A DNA stretch of 64,000 bases. Origin: Candidatus Nitrosocosmicus sp. (GTDB lineage Archaea; Thermoproteota; Nitrososphaeria; Nitrososphaerales; Nitrososphaeraceae). The notes under the pieces were generated by a model. It was given only the letters and a program-made list of their open reading frames with translations. It was not told the origin of the DNA and made no database searches. Shown piece after piece: positions 16,527 to 24,626 of the stretch. The first letter of the stretch is position 1; each line of letters opens with the position of its first letter. Made by a program: the position numbers and the translations under genes. The stretch lies in assembly GCA_031177355.1 (NCBI GenBank), contig JAPSGR010000001.1:1-64000 (forward strand), in the 5' to 3' direction.

Positions 16527-17561
16527 CTATCTACCTATACACAGGCCTGACGGTAAACTAGTTTGACAATTATTATTTGAATAATAATTGTTGTTAATAT
16601 TTATAGGAAGATTGTTAGCGTTATTGATATCTAGGATGTTATTAAAGACATTATTAAAATCTACTTTGTTTAAAGAACTCTGAGTGTCCAGAAAGATCCC
16701 GTTACTTGTATTTAATATGTTGTTACCGTGAATTGTAGAATTTGCGGAGTTAATGAGCGTTACTCCAGACAGGCGATTAGCGTTCAACTGGTTATAGTTA
16801 ACTTCGGCATTTTCTGATGAATGTAATGCTATTCCAATTGTATTGTCTCCTATCATATTATTGGAAATTTGAGAATTTTGAGCTCCGGTGATATAGAAAG
16901 CAACCTTATTGTTATTTACGTTCGTTCCCTGAGTATATACATTTGTACTTCCAGAAATATATATCCCAGATTGGAATCCGGATATAATTCCATTCCCTAA
17001 AATAGTGACGTTATTTTGACCTCCTATCATAATTCCAACCTTATTGCTATCTATTCCTGGTCCCTTAAGCGAGAATCCATTCATATCTATAACGGTATTA
17101 TTTCCTCCAATGATAAGTCCGTCGCCCTCACATATTAAATTGGAGCTCAGTCGTACGTTACCCTGTATAATTTGACCACAAGAAGGATTAATTCCCATAG
17201 GCAAGAATTTTTGATTGTCTGGGGTATTTTGATTAATATCTATGGATTCTAGCGGCATTGTATCATTCTCCTCTGCAGTTTGACTATCCTCTATAGTTAG
17301 GTCATTACTCTGCTCTTGTACCATACCGATCTTATTATCTGTGTCCTGATTATTGTTAGAATTACCTGTATTCTGACTAGTAATGATATTTCTTTGAGGG
17401 TCAAGCCGATCGGGTTGGGGCAAGGCGGAGCCATTCTCGGTAGTACTAAATACTTGAGTTGAATTAACAAGGAGAGAGTGAAAAATAAATGAAAATAATG
17501 TAAACATAAACAATAATTTTATTGATAGATTCTTCTTATCATATCGTTCTACCTTAATCAT
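16527..17561 (-). CDS. Exported right-handed beta-helix protein (NosD/pectate-lyase-like fold)
   Basis: A 344-residue protein. The N-terminal hydrophobic segment LLFMFTLFSFIFHSLLV (about 16-32) is a signal peptide. It is followed by a disordered Asn/Gln/Asp-rich linker to about residue 120, then a beta-helix. The first rungs read CGQIIQGNVRLSSNLICEGDGLIIGGNNTVIDMNGFSLKG; repeated NN and N-x-I/V rungs run to about 330. C-terminal Cys residues (NNNCQTSLPSGLC) may form a disulfide cap. Such solenoids bind or cleave polysaccharides, but no catalytic residues can be identified. The start is ATG 17561. Confidence 0.75.
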   Translation of the reverse strand: MIKVERYDKKNLSIKLLFMFTLFSFIFHSLLVNSTQVFSTTENGSALPQPDRLDPQRNIITSQNTGNSNNNQDTDNKIGMVQEQSNDLTIEDSQTAEENDTMPLESIDINQNTPDNQKFLPMGINPSCGQIIQGNVRLSSNLICEGDGLIIGGNNTVIDMNGFSLKGPGIDSNKVGIMIGGQNNVTILGNGIISGFQSGIYISGSTNVYTQGTNVNNNKVAFYITGAQNSQISNNMIGDNTIGIALHSSENAEVNYNQLNANRLSGVTLINSANSTIHGNNILNTSNGIFLDTQSSLNKVDFNNVFNNILDINNANNLPININNNYYSNNNCQTSLPSGLCIGR

Positions 17562-17727
17562 AGATACAAATCTACAAGAGATATGTTATATCAATATTAC
17601 CTTTACTTTGTATACAAAATCTGCTCTCCCTATCTTTAATTATACATTTATTAAAATCAAGTTCAATTTATGTGAATTCTGTGTATATAACCTGTATTAA
17701 TAACTGGAACAGATTTTAAAGGTCTAA

Positions 17728-18078
17728 TTATTTCAAATAGTTTTCTTCCAGATCTAGATATTTTTTCCTGACATTGTCATATTCACTAGCGGGGATTTCG
17801 GGAGCATTTAAGTATAAATAGTTTTTGGCTGCCTTATGGTTTTTCAAATTCTTCCAATTTGTCAGAAACTTTCTAATAAAATCATCAATCACTTCCTTAT
17901 TCGTAATTCCTGTTGAATCAATCTTAAGGCTTTCATTGATTATGCAAATTTCTTCTTTATTATCTCCACTAATATACTCAATTGGAATCGGCTTAAACTT
18001 TTTTCCATCTATTTTGTTGGGGATAATAACAGCGATGTACGGGTTGTCGTTTTTCCTAGAGAAATCTATTTCACCCAT
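17728..18078 (-). CDS. Hypothetical protein (116 aa)
   Basis: A soluble, charged protein with a predicted beta-rich first half (PYIAVIIPNKIDGKKFKPIPIEYIS) and a helical second half (EVIDDFIRKFLTNWKNLKNHKAAKNYLYL). It has one Cys and no membrane segment. Not recognised. It lies just outside the tRNA-Ala-bounded segment, on the opposite strand to the tRNA. The start is ATG 18078. Confidence 0.5.
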   Translation of the reverse strand: MGEIDFSRKNDNPYIAVIIPNKIDGKKFKPIPIEYISGDNKEEICIINESLKIDSTGITNKEVIDDFIRKFLTNWKNLKNHKAAKNYLYLNAPEIPASEYDNVRKKYLDLEENYLK

Positions 18079-18233
18079 GAATTATTAATTATCCGTTAAA
18101 ATAAAAAATTGATTGTATGACAATAAATCCGCATTTTAGAAGCAAATTTTGCCTAAAACTTTTACTCTGAAAAGCATTTTTACCTCTCAATTGAATTAGC
18201 TAATTGACTAAGTGGTCTTATTAGTCTATCAAC

Positions 18234-18244
18234 AGATATTTATG
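18234..18244 (+). promoter_or_regulatory. TATA-like box of tRNA-Ala
   Basis: AGATATTTATG is centred about 30 bp upstream of the first tRNA base at 18270. That fits a start a few bases upstream of the mature 5' end. Confidence 0.4.
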
Positions 18245-18269
18245 TGGAGATAAAATACATCTACTAACA

Positions 18270-18343
18270 GGGCCGATCGTCTAGCCTGGTAGGATACGGC
18301 ATTGGCATTGCCGAGGTCGTGGGTTCGAATCCCACTCGGTCCA
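18270..18343 (+). tRNA. tRNA-Ala (GGC)
   Basis: The cloverleaf is complete. Acceptor GGGCCGA pairs with TCGGTCC and includes the G3:U70 identity pair of tRNA-Ala, with discriminator A at 18343. The anticodon stem CGGCA/TGCCG encloses loop TTGGCAT, giving anticodon GGC. The T-arm is GTGGG-TTCGAAT-CCCAC. CCA is not encoded and there is no intron. Its 3' end is the attachment site of the segment that follows. Confidence 0.95.
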
Positions 18344-18356
18344 TCTTTATTTCTTT
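18326..18356 (+). repeat. Attachment-site repeat, tRNA-proximal copy (att core)
   Basis: These 31 bp cover the 3' half of the tRNA-Ala T-arm, the acceptor strand and 13 bp downstream. They are repeated without mismatch at 22648-22678 in the same orientation, the usual product of tyrosine-recombinase integration into a tRNA gene. Confidence 0.8.
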
Positions 18357-19108
18357 TATTTTTAAGTTCCAAGACTATTACCTATTCATCAAAATTGGAC
18401 TTTACCTTGCGTCGTCAATTTTCTCAAAACCCTTATTTTCGTTTTATGTACTTCGTAAAGTCTCCACTAAAAAAATAAAAATACCCCTGTCAGTTCAATC
18501 ATTTTGGACTTTGCTGAAGTACCAGAAAATAACGGTGGGAATGTTAAATTAATATCGTCTATATGTAAAGTTCATCGAGTCCAAATTGGTTATGTTTAAT
18601 CAAAAAGATATCTTTAAGATCAAGGCTTTTAGGTGCTTTTGTTTTAGAACAGAATATTTTCCCTTTGTACATATTTGAAGGCTTAAATATGATTTATTTT
18701 CTTTATTATATGATTATAAGATTTCTTATAATTTCAATCTGATTGTGCTGAGGTTAGACGATCAAAACAGTCAGATTGATGCTTTTGATATGTTATGGAA
18801 TTATACATGAGCAATACGTTGAAGTACTTACATTAGTTTGATACTTTTCCATTCATAATGATTTTACATCATGATATTCTGGAATAAGGAGGTTCTTTAA
18901 TTAGTAACAAAAAGACCTGAAGAATCTAAATTTAATGAATCTGTAATTGTTTCAAGATCCATTTAGAATCAATGTTTCTATCCTTAATCCTTTGGCATTA
19001 TCTAACAATTTTGTTATTTTTGATAGTGTGATCCGTCAAGGATGCAGAATAAATTTTGTTGCTAGGTTTTTCTTAATTTTAATAAGCGATAATATTTTGA
19101 CATATCAA
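18357..19108. other. Non-coding left part of the putative element
   Basis: About 750 bp, very AT-rich. A frame starting in the tRNA (18319) is antigenic noise from the tRNA sequence. A short stretch before 18966 reads LVTKRPEESKFNESVIVSRSI and stops, preceded by a GGAGG motif but no proper start. It may be a gene remnant. Nothing else is supported. Confidence 0.4.
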
Positions 19109-19459
19109 ATGCAAAGAGAAAGACCTTTTGGCGTCACAATTATTGTAATACTTGCTCTTCTAGGCGGTATAGGTTCTATTTTAATTGGTTTTATAGTCTT
19201 AATAATACCAATACTTGGAATAATACTTGGAGGTATTTTTGTTATTATTGGATTATCTTATTTTGCTGTGGCATATGGATTATGGAATGGATTGAACTGG
19301 GCTTGGATTTTAACTGTTTTCATATCTGCATTAGGAATAGTTGTAGGTCTTATATCTATTATGATTGGAACTGGAGGATCATTACTGTTTATAATAGTCA
19401 ATGCTATTATTATTTACCATCTATTCAAACCAGATGTCAAGGCATATTTTGTAAGATAA
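19109..19459 (+). CDS. Small polytopic membrane protein
   Basis: Starting at ATG 19109 (MQRERPFGVTIIVIL), the protein has 116 residues and three or four hydrophobic helices: about 8-30, 33-55, 60-85 and 88-108. They are rich in Gly and Ile (GGIGSILIGFIVLIIPILGIILGGIFVIIGLSYFAVAYGLWNG is spread over helices 1-3). A frame opening at 18947 adds 54 residues of poor composition; the internal ATG is preferred. It resembles small DUF2127-like integral membrane proteins found widely in archaea and bacteria. Function is unknown. It is the first gene in the putative element. Confidence 0.6.
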   Translation: MQRERPFGVTIIVILALLGGIGSILIGFIVLIIPILGIILGGIFVIIGLSYFAVAYGLWNGLNWAWILTVFISALGIVVGLISIMIGTGGSLLFIIVNAIIIYHLFKPDVKAYFVR

Positions 19460-20115
19460 TAACACTGCATTTTGTAGGGTCTTCCCACTTTTTGTTTAAC
19501 TTTATTTCATTAGGGTTAGATTTGCAGTATTACCATGGATTATACTCGATCTAGAGTAGTATTGTTATTGAAACTGCAATGTTTCATCCCTGGATATCAT
19601 GTTCTGTAAGAAAAGTTATAGTAAACTATGTCGCACTTCCTTCTTAAGTCCTTTGGTTTAACTTAAGTATTATTAAGCCATTTTTGACGTGAAATCCTAG
19701 TGTTAAAAGTTTTTAATCCCGAGTCAAATTGGTCAACATTATTTGTCTACAAATGAATTATGCGGACTATTAAAATTCATCTTTTTTAAAAGATAACAAT
19801 ATTTATTTAATAAATAAATAAAAAAGCATAGGGGTTCGACCAATACCTATAATATGCTTTTATTCGAGTCAACTCCGTTATGCAAATGTCAAAGCAAAAT
19901 TTGGTTCATTTTTCTCTTATGTAATATACCATTTTAATCTGCTGTTATTGTTTTGATCCATGCTGCACAAAATTCAGTAAGAATTTTCAATGCTCACAAT
20001 ATATATTGCACCTTGTTATACTAACTCCACAAAAATGAACATCTGATCATTTTTTTGATAAAAGGAAAAACAAAAGTATTTGCGTAACTAAATATTTTTT
20101 ATCTTTGGTCCTTCT
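19460..20115. other. Non-coding spacer with a hairpin
   Basis: About 650 bp with no credible frame. It contains an AT palindrome near 19799-19820 and, directly after it, a hairpin at 19822-19861. The hairpin has arms AAAAGCATA and TATGCTTTT (9 bp, perfect) with an inner ATAGG/CCTAT pairing option. It could be a terminator or a small RNA element. Confidence 0.4.
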
Positions 20116-21366
20116 ATGAATATTATGAAACATTGTCATAATTGCGGTTACCGTCTTAGCACAGAAAAGTTCTGTCCTCAATGTGGTTATAAAACTAAAC
20201 ACACCGAAGTTAAAAACAATGGAAAAAATGTAGAAATTCTTGACAATAAAAGTAATTTAACCGTTAATGGAATTAAAAATGGTAAAAATATCTTAGATAA
20301 CAAGATAGATTATAGAATAGAAGGGAATGCTATTCATCTTCATGTCTTAGATGATAGATCAAATTCCGTTTTGAAGAAATTACAAAAGCTGATGTCTATT
20401 TCCATCCAATTAGAACCACGTTCATCTCTAAGTAATAAGGTCGAAGAGACCCATAGGGTAAAATCAGAGGAAACTAATGCTGCATACCAACGAATTCGAA
20501 TTATACTAGATGAATCAAAGAAGATAGAAAAGGAAATAGGAATAGAAATAAAGGACATAAAGGTTGGAGTTGTGAAAGTTTCTAAAAATGATTTGATATT
20601 AAAAGTAATCATACTTAATGGTAATGAACATTACTACAAAAATGAGTCTGTTGATGCTATAAAACAATATGACAAGGCTTTGGAAATACAGACAAATAGC
20701 GTTGAGGCATGGACTAACAAAGGTATGACTCTTGGTCATATGGGTAAATACCATGAAGCCATAGAGTGCTATGACAGGGCTTTGGAAATAGAGCCAAATT
20801 ATGCTTTAGCGTTATATAACAAAGGTTCAGCCCTTGGTAACCTGGGTAAATACCATGAAGCCATAGAGTGCTATGACAAGGCTTTGGAAATAGAGCCAAA
20901 TTATGCTTTAGCATGGAGTAACAAAGGTGTAGTATTTGGTAACCTGGGTAACTTTAACGAGGAGATTGAGTGCTATGACAAGGCTTTGGAAATAGAGCCA
21001 AATTATGCTTTAGCGTTATATAACAAAGGTTCAGCCCTTGGTAACATGGGAAAATATTATGAAGCCATAGAGTGCTATTACAAGGCTTTGGAAATAGATC
21101 CGAATAATGTCGAGGCATGGGCTAACAAAGGTTCAGCCCTTGGTAACCTGGGTAAATACCATGAAGCCATAGAGTGCTATGACAGGGCTTTGGAAATAGA
21201 GCCAAATTATGCTTTAGCATGGAGTAACAAAGGTCTAGTATTTGGTAACCTGGGTAAATACCATGAAGCCATCGAGTGCTATAATAAAGCCCTTGAAATA
21301 GATCCGAATAATGTCGAGACATTGAATAATAAACGACTTGCGATGACCAATCTAGAGAAATCATGA
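20116..21366 (+). CDS. Zinc-ribbon protein with seven TPR units
   Basis: A 416-residue protein. Residues 7-23 form a zinc ribbon (C7, C10, C20, C23; CHNCGYRL...CPQCGYK). Residues about 30-170 form a mixed helical and beta middle part. Residues from about 177 to the end hold seven tetratricopeptide repeats of the form KYHEAIECYDKALEIEPNYA, 34 residues apart. Five of these are nearly identical in protein and DNA, showing recent duplication. It has no membrane segment. TPR arrays bind partner proteins and the ribbon may bind nucleic acid or protein. It is the largest gene in the putative tRNA-Ala element. ATG 20116 was chosen; ATG 20125 is also possible. Confidence 0.8.
   Translation: MNIMKHCHNCGYRLSTEKFCPQCGYKTKHTEVKNNGKNVEILDNKSNLTVNGIKNGKNILDNKIDYRIEGNAIHLHVLDDRSNSVLKKLQKLMSISIQLEPRSSLSNKVEETHRVKSEETNAAYQRIRIILDESKKIEKEIGIEIKDIKVGVVKVSKNDLILKVIILNGNEHYYKNESVDAIKQYDKALEIQTNSVEAWTNKGMTLGHMGKYHEAIECYDRALEIEPNYALALYNKGSALGNLGKYHEAIECYDKALEIEPNYALAWSNKGVVFGNLGNFNEEIECYDKALEIEPNYALALYNKGSALGNMGKYYEAIECYYKALEIDPNNVEAWANKGSALGNLGKYHEAIECYDRALEIEPNYALAWSNKGLVFGNLGKYHEAIECYNKALEIDPNNVETLNNKRLAMTNLEKS
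20641..21348 (+). repeat. 102-bp tandem DNA repeats encoding TPR units
   Basis: Units begin at about 20644, 20746, 20848, 20950, 21052, 21154 and 21256. Several pairs are identical over most of 102 bp, including silent positions, so the array expanded recently or is kept uniform by gene conversion. Copy number may vary between strains. Confidence 0.8.
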
Positions 21367-21780
21367 AAAATAGAATATTGATTTGTTTTGATTAATTGTT
21401 ATTACATTATCTGAACGTTTAGATTAGATTGCATCAATTTCTCGATGTTGGTAACGATATAATTGCAGTTGTCAAAATTTTTAGTTAAATGTAATATTAT
21501 TTGATTATTATGATTTAGAAAAGATCATTATTAACAACGAAATCGCGTGCTCATGATGATATAGCGTCTTATCTTTCTAATTGGTTTCGCAAGAATTTTG
21601 TAAGTAGATTATTTACTCAACCGTTCCACTTTCTCCTGTCAAATGAAACCTTTATTTCACGTGAGCAATTCACTCTAACGAATAAAAAATAGTCTCTGAG
21701 ATATGTTCAACGTTTGAAAAATAAAAACAATATTCAATGTATTTTATTGGATCCAAATATAATAATATCTATAATTATAT

Positions 21781-21969
21781 TTGAACAAAAATGCTTGGAA
21801 CCCTTTGAACCATAATCTTCATAATTGCTGCCATAATCATTATCGTGATTTAGTTCAAATCCTTTTGGGCGTTATATTTATTGCTCCTATGGCTATAGAA
21901 AATCCGCGTAGACATAAACTATATAATAACAGATACAAACCACCCGGTACAAATTCATTAATTGATTAG
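21781..21969 (+). CDS. Doubtful small ORF (62 aa)
   Basis: The TTG start at 21781 follows a TATA-like stretch. The second half (ILLGVIFIAPMAIENPRRHKLYNNRYKPPGT) looks like a membrane helix followed by a basic tail. A different frame over the first half encodes a cleaner hydrophobic helix (IIFIIAAIIIIVI), so this may be a frameshifted remnant of a small membrane protein. Not recognised. Confidence 0.25.
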   Translation: MNKNAWNPLNHNLHNCCHNHYRDLVQILLGVIFIAPMAIENPRRHKLYNNRYKPPGTNSLID

Positions 21970-22512
21970 AGTGTAAACTAAAATGTCGTTAAACAATATG
22001 CTTTTTTTAGTATATTTAAAATAATGAATCCAAATAAATTTTGAGAATATTATTAATCAGTAAGGAAATATCCGCGTATCAAACGCTCCGCAATACATCT
22101 GTCGGGTCTGTTTCTGTAATTTCAAGCCTGTCTCACCAGATTATCTCAAAGACTAGTTTTTGTATCAGGCGAAACCATCTTACAACCTAACTGAATTCAA
22201 AAGGATCGATTTTAAATAATCATATTAACCCTGAAATTGATTTCAGATTACATTTTCGATGAGACATTGTTTGAGGTTGATTGTGAATACATCTGGCTTT
22301 GAATTCAATCAAACCAAAAATAAGAAATTCTCACACTTTTACAAGGATCCATAGAAATAAAAACGTTGATTGCCGAGATATTCTAGGTTTAGTAAAGATT
22401 CATGGAAAGCATCCTGTTTCTACAGACTGGTTCAAAATTTGATTTCATTTTACCTTCCTACAATTTTTAGATGACCAAATGATTGAATTTGTTATATAGC
22501 ATATCTAAAAAT

Positions 22513-22570
22513 AATGTAATATATAAGCAATATTTACATTATCACAGCATTATATAGTATATATTACATT
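22513..22570. repeat. 13-bp perfect inverted repeat near the right end of the element
   Basis: AATGTAATATATA (22513-22525) and its exact complement TATATATTACATT (22558-22570) are separated by 32 nt, 78 bp before the distal att copy. It could be a recombinase or excisionase arm site, a transcript hairpin, or a chance AT palindrome. Confidence 0.5.
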
Positions 22571-22647
22571 TTTTATTCCAAATAAATCCAATATATAGGA
22601 TCTTATTTTTCTTTAAGTTTGTTGAGAGTTCCATGTCATTTTTGCCG

Positions 22648-22678
22648 CGAATCCCACTCGGTCCATCTTTATTTCTTT
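22648..22678 (+). repeat. Attachment-site repeat, distal copy (att core)
   Basis: An exact 31-bp copy of 18326-18356, including the tRNA-Ala T-arm and acceptor strand, with no other part of a tRNA beside it. It would be the original chromosomal 3' end displaced by integration. The VOC gene starts 123 bp beyond it. Confidence 0.8.
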
Positions 22679-22800
22679 CATACATACATCATAAATTAGC
22701 ATCTGTTCTTTCGTCCATGTTACTACAGTTTTTCTACTGAAATAATAAGCAAGGAATATTTGTAATAATTTATTAGTATTTATGAACAAAAGATCCAATA

Positions 22801-23337
22801 ATGGACTTATCTTCATCAGGACCAAACAATCCTATCAATATAAACCATATAGCTATTAGTGTACCTAGTCTTGAACAAGCGATTAAATGGTATCAAAATG
22901 TCTTTGGGTTTAAATTAATTGGGGGGCCTGTAGATTTCATAACCGATGACTCACTCGCAGGCATGGCTCTAAAGGATATCCATGGTGAAACTCTAAGGAA
23001 GATGCGAATGGCTTGGCTTGTGTCTGAAAACCACGTTGGATTTGAGATAATTGAGTATGTTGAACCGGAGGCACAAAGAAGACAAGATAATTTTGAGTAC
23101 TGGAAATCGGGCATTACCCACTTTTGCATAACAGATCCTAACATAGAGGAGTTGTGCCACAAGATTACCGAGCAGGGTGGAAAGCAAAGAAGTAACATCT
23201 GGGAAATTATACCAAACAAAGGATACAAAATATCGTTTTGTGAAGATCCATTTGGCAATATAATAGAAATTTACAGTAACGCCTTTGAAGATTTAGTAAC
23301 CGAGATAACAAAGGGTTCTTCTGACAATAGTATTTAA
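22801..23337 (+). CDS. VOC (glyoxalase/dioxygenase) superfamily protein
   Basis: A 178-residue protein with two beta-alpha-beta-beta-beta modules. NHIAISVPSLEQAIKWYQNVFGFKLIGG is the first module start and ITHFCITDPNIEELCHKI the second. Candidate metal ligands are H16, E82 or E85 (GFEIIEY), H107 and E156 (NIIEIYS), the glyoxalase H-E-H-E set, so it is probably an active metalloenzyme. DPFGNIIEIYS is a typical end. The substrate is unknown; glyoxalase, fosfomycin-resistance-like, epimerase and extradiol dioxygenase members all share these features. The start is ATG 22801, the first gene outside the element. Confidence 0.85.
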   Translation: MDLSSSGPNNPININHIAISVPSLEQAIKWYQNVFGFKLIGGPVDFITDDSLAGMALKDIHGETLRKMRMAWLVSENHVGFEIIEYVEPEAQRRQDNFEYWKSGITHFCITDPNIEELCHKITEQGGKQRSNIWEIIPNKGYKISFCEDPFGNIIEIYSNAFEDLVTEITKGSSDNSI

Positions 23338-23924
23338 CTGAATATCTCATTATGACACGTAGTCCATTGGAGCTTCAATAGATAGAGAAAGAGACATAAA
23401 ATGAGATGTAGCCTTCGTATACCATATTAGTTAAAGTATGAATCCGCATTTAGCTGTTTTAAAATGGTGCCAACCATTATACTTGTATCTGTTTATACCA
23501 AATCAAAGTAGTACCTTGACTTTGACATTTCTTCTATTTACTCAATAATTGTGTCCCGGTAAATTAATTACTGTAATATAGGAATATAATTATCACAAGT
23601 TGCATTTGATAATTGATTGAAAAGGTGTTTACAATACAAAGTGTATTTAATTATCATGCGGCTCAAAACGCCGCAGGTTGTATTGTTTCAAGCTCAAAAC
23701 TTTTTTGGAATACCTTTTGGGTTACAGATTAGATATATTAAAGGCTTTAAATCTGGCATGGACTAAAATACAATTAAACTATTACACTATAAAAAATTAC
23801 TAGGCTTTCTTTTGATTTTATGCAAGAATAAAATTATGTTACTATTATGTTATCCGTTGATATAGCACACAGTATAGTCGCGTAAAAATTATGCTATTTA
23901 AAATAACTAATAAAGTTTATTAAT
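23338..23924. other. Non-coding region with a possible small RNA
   Basis: About 590 bp with no credible frame. A GC-rich hairpin at 23657-23675 (TGCGGC, 7-nt loop, GCCGCA) stands out in AT-rich sequence and is followed by a second copy of GCTCAAAAC running into a T6 tract at about 23692-23706. This could be a short structured RNA with its terminator. Confidence 0.4.
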
Positions 23925-24152
23925 CTATCTATAAGTGTTCACATCTCCTGCAGGAGTAGTTATATTGGACATATTTGATAGGGCATCAAGGGAAGTGGTC
24001 GACAAGTTGGATTTGCCTAGGGGTTCTGATGAATTTCCGGGAGCCGCTGTTTGATTGCTTGTATTTGCTTGAGCAAAAACCATTGGGTTACTGCCTACTA
24101 ATAAAATAGCGATTCCTAATACCATCGATATCATTATGTTAAATTTCATCAA
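23925..24152 (-). CDS. Small exported Ser/Asn/Thr-rich protein
   Basis: A 75-residue protein with a strong signal peptide, MKFNIMISMVLGIAILLVGSNPMVFA-QA, cleaved probably after FAQA near residue 29. The mature part is only about 46 residues, rich in Asn, Ser and Thr (NTSNQTAAPGNSSEPLG...), with several N-glycosylation sequons. Small exported proteins of this type are common in Nitrososphaeria; role unknown. ATG 24152 and ATG 24149 are adjacent start choices. Confidence 0.6.
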   Translation of the reverse strand: MMKFNIMISMVLGIAILLVGSNPMVFAQANTSNQTAAPGNSSEPLGKSNLSTTSLDALSNMSNITTPAGDVNTYR

Positions 24153-24398
24153 TTGTTACTTGACAATCATATTATATAAGGAATAAACGAGTTTTGATTC
24201 TGAATATCATTTAACTGTTGTCTTCAGACAAAAATGATATCACTGTTTATAAAATGATTATAAAACTCATTCTAGCTTTTGTAATGAATTTGTTATACTT
24301 ATCCTGTATTTACATCAAACCACCTGACTACTTAGTTGTTTGCAAACGTTTGCAATTGAAACTTAAGATTTAATTTAATTTAATTTTACTAATGACTG

Positions 24399-24566
24399 TT
24401 GACATGTAAAGGAATATGTATTAGATATGATAGAGTTGGGGGAGGCAAAAATTCTGTTTATGCTTTAGGTTACAAACGATGCACCGGCTGTAGCCTATAT
24501 ATTAAATTCGATGGGATTAGGTGTCCGTGCTGCAATTTTCCATTGAGAACTAAAAAAAGAAATTAA
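24399..24566 (+). CDS. Small zinc-ribbon protein (CKGIC...CPCC type)
   Basis: A 55-residue protein from TTG 24399 to TAA 24564-24566, just after an in-frame TGA at 24393. It reads TCKGICIRYD... then YKRCTGCSLYIKFDGIRCPCC and ends LRTKKRN. Cysteine pairs C-x3-C, C-x2-C and C-x-C-C suit a zinc ribbon. I recognise the pattern CKGIC...KRC..C...W/FDG..CPCC...LRTKPRN as a recurrent small thaumarchaeal protein, so this is very likely a real gene although shorter than usual cut-offs. Its role is unknown, probably nucleic-acid or protein binding. The RHH gene starts 60 bp downstream on the same strand. Confidence 0.75.
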   Translation: MTCKGICIRYDRVGGGKNSVYALGYKRCTGCSLYIKFDGIRCPCCNFPLRTKKRN

Positions 24567-24626
24567 ATATGACGTTTTTTATAACGACACAAAAGATATT
24601 ATTATATAAAAATTCAATATTGACAA

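Larger units (their letters stand above)
21367..22647. other. Long, mostly non-coding right part of the putative element
   Basis: About 1.28 kb. Only one weak frame (21781-21969) is visible. The sequence is AT-rich with many stops in all frames. It holds a 13-bp inverted repeat at 22513-22570. A short stretch near 22335-22440 (ending HGKHPVSTDWFKI in one frame) faintly resembles the C-terminal box of tyrosine recombinases, but too weakly to call. Confidence 0.4.
18326..22678. mobile_element. Putative 4.3-kb tRNA-Ala-integrated element without a visible integrase
   Basis: The segment is bounded by two identical 31-bp direct copies of the tRNA-Ala 3' end, 4,322 bp apart. The tRNA-proximal side keeps the tRNA intact. 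Coding density is low: only a four-helix-type membrane protein (19109-19459), a zinc-ribbon/TPR protein (20116-21366) and perhaps one small frame (21781-21969) are supported. I find no intact tyrosine recombinase, replication protein or capsid gene. It is either a decayed integrative element or a small element mobilised in trans. A 13-bp inverted repeat lies 78 bp inside the right end. Confidence 0.65.

Noticed and set aside
16566..16591. 12-bp perfect inverted repeat
   Set aside because: It lies inside the Asn-rich coding end of the beta-helix protein; runs of AAT/ATT codons explain it.
18319..18552. Reading frame starting inside tRNA-Ala
   Set aside because: Its N-terminus is the translation of the tRNA T-arm and acceptor; the rest has poor composition and no family resemblance.
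22320..22440. Possible tyrosine-recombinase remnant (HTFTRIHRNKNVDC...HGKHPVSTDWFK)
   Set aside because: The likeness to the HxxR and LGHxS...Y boxes is too weak and needs a frame with no start; recorded only as something to test by profile search.
22613..22825. Minus-strand frame across the distal att copy
   Set aside because: It spans the att repeat and the start of the VOC gene and shows no protein-like pattern.
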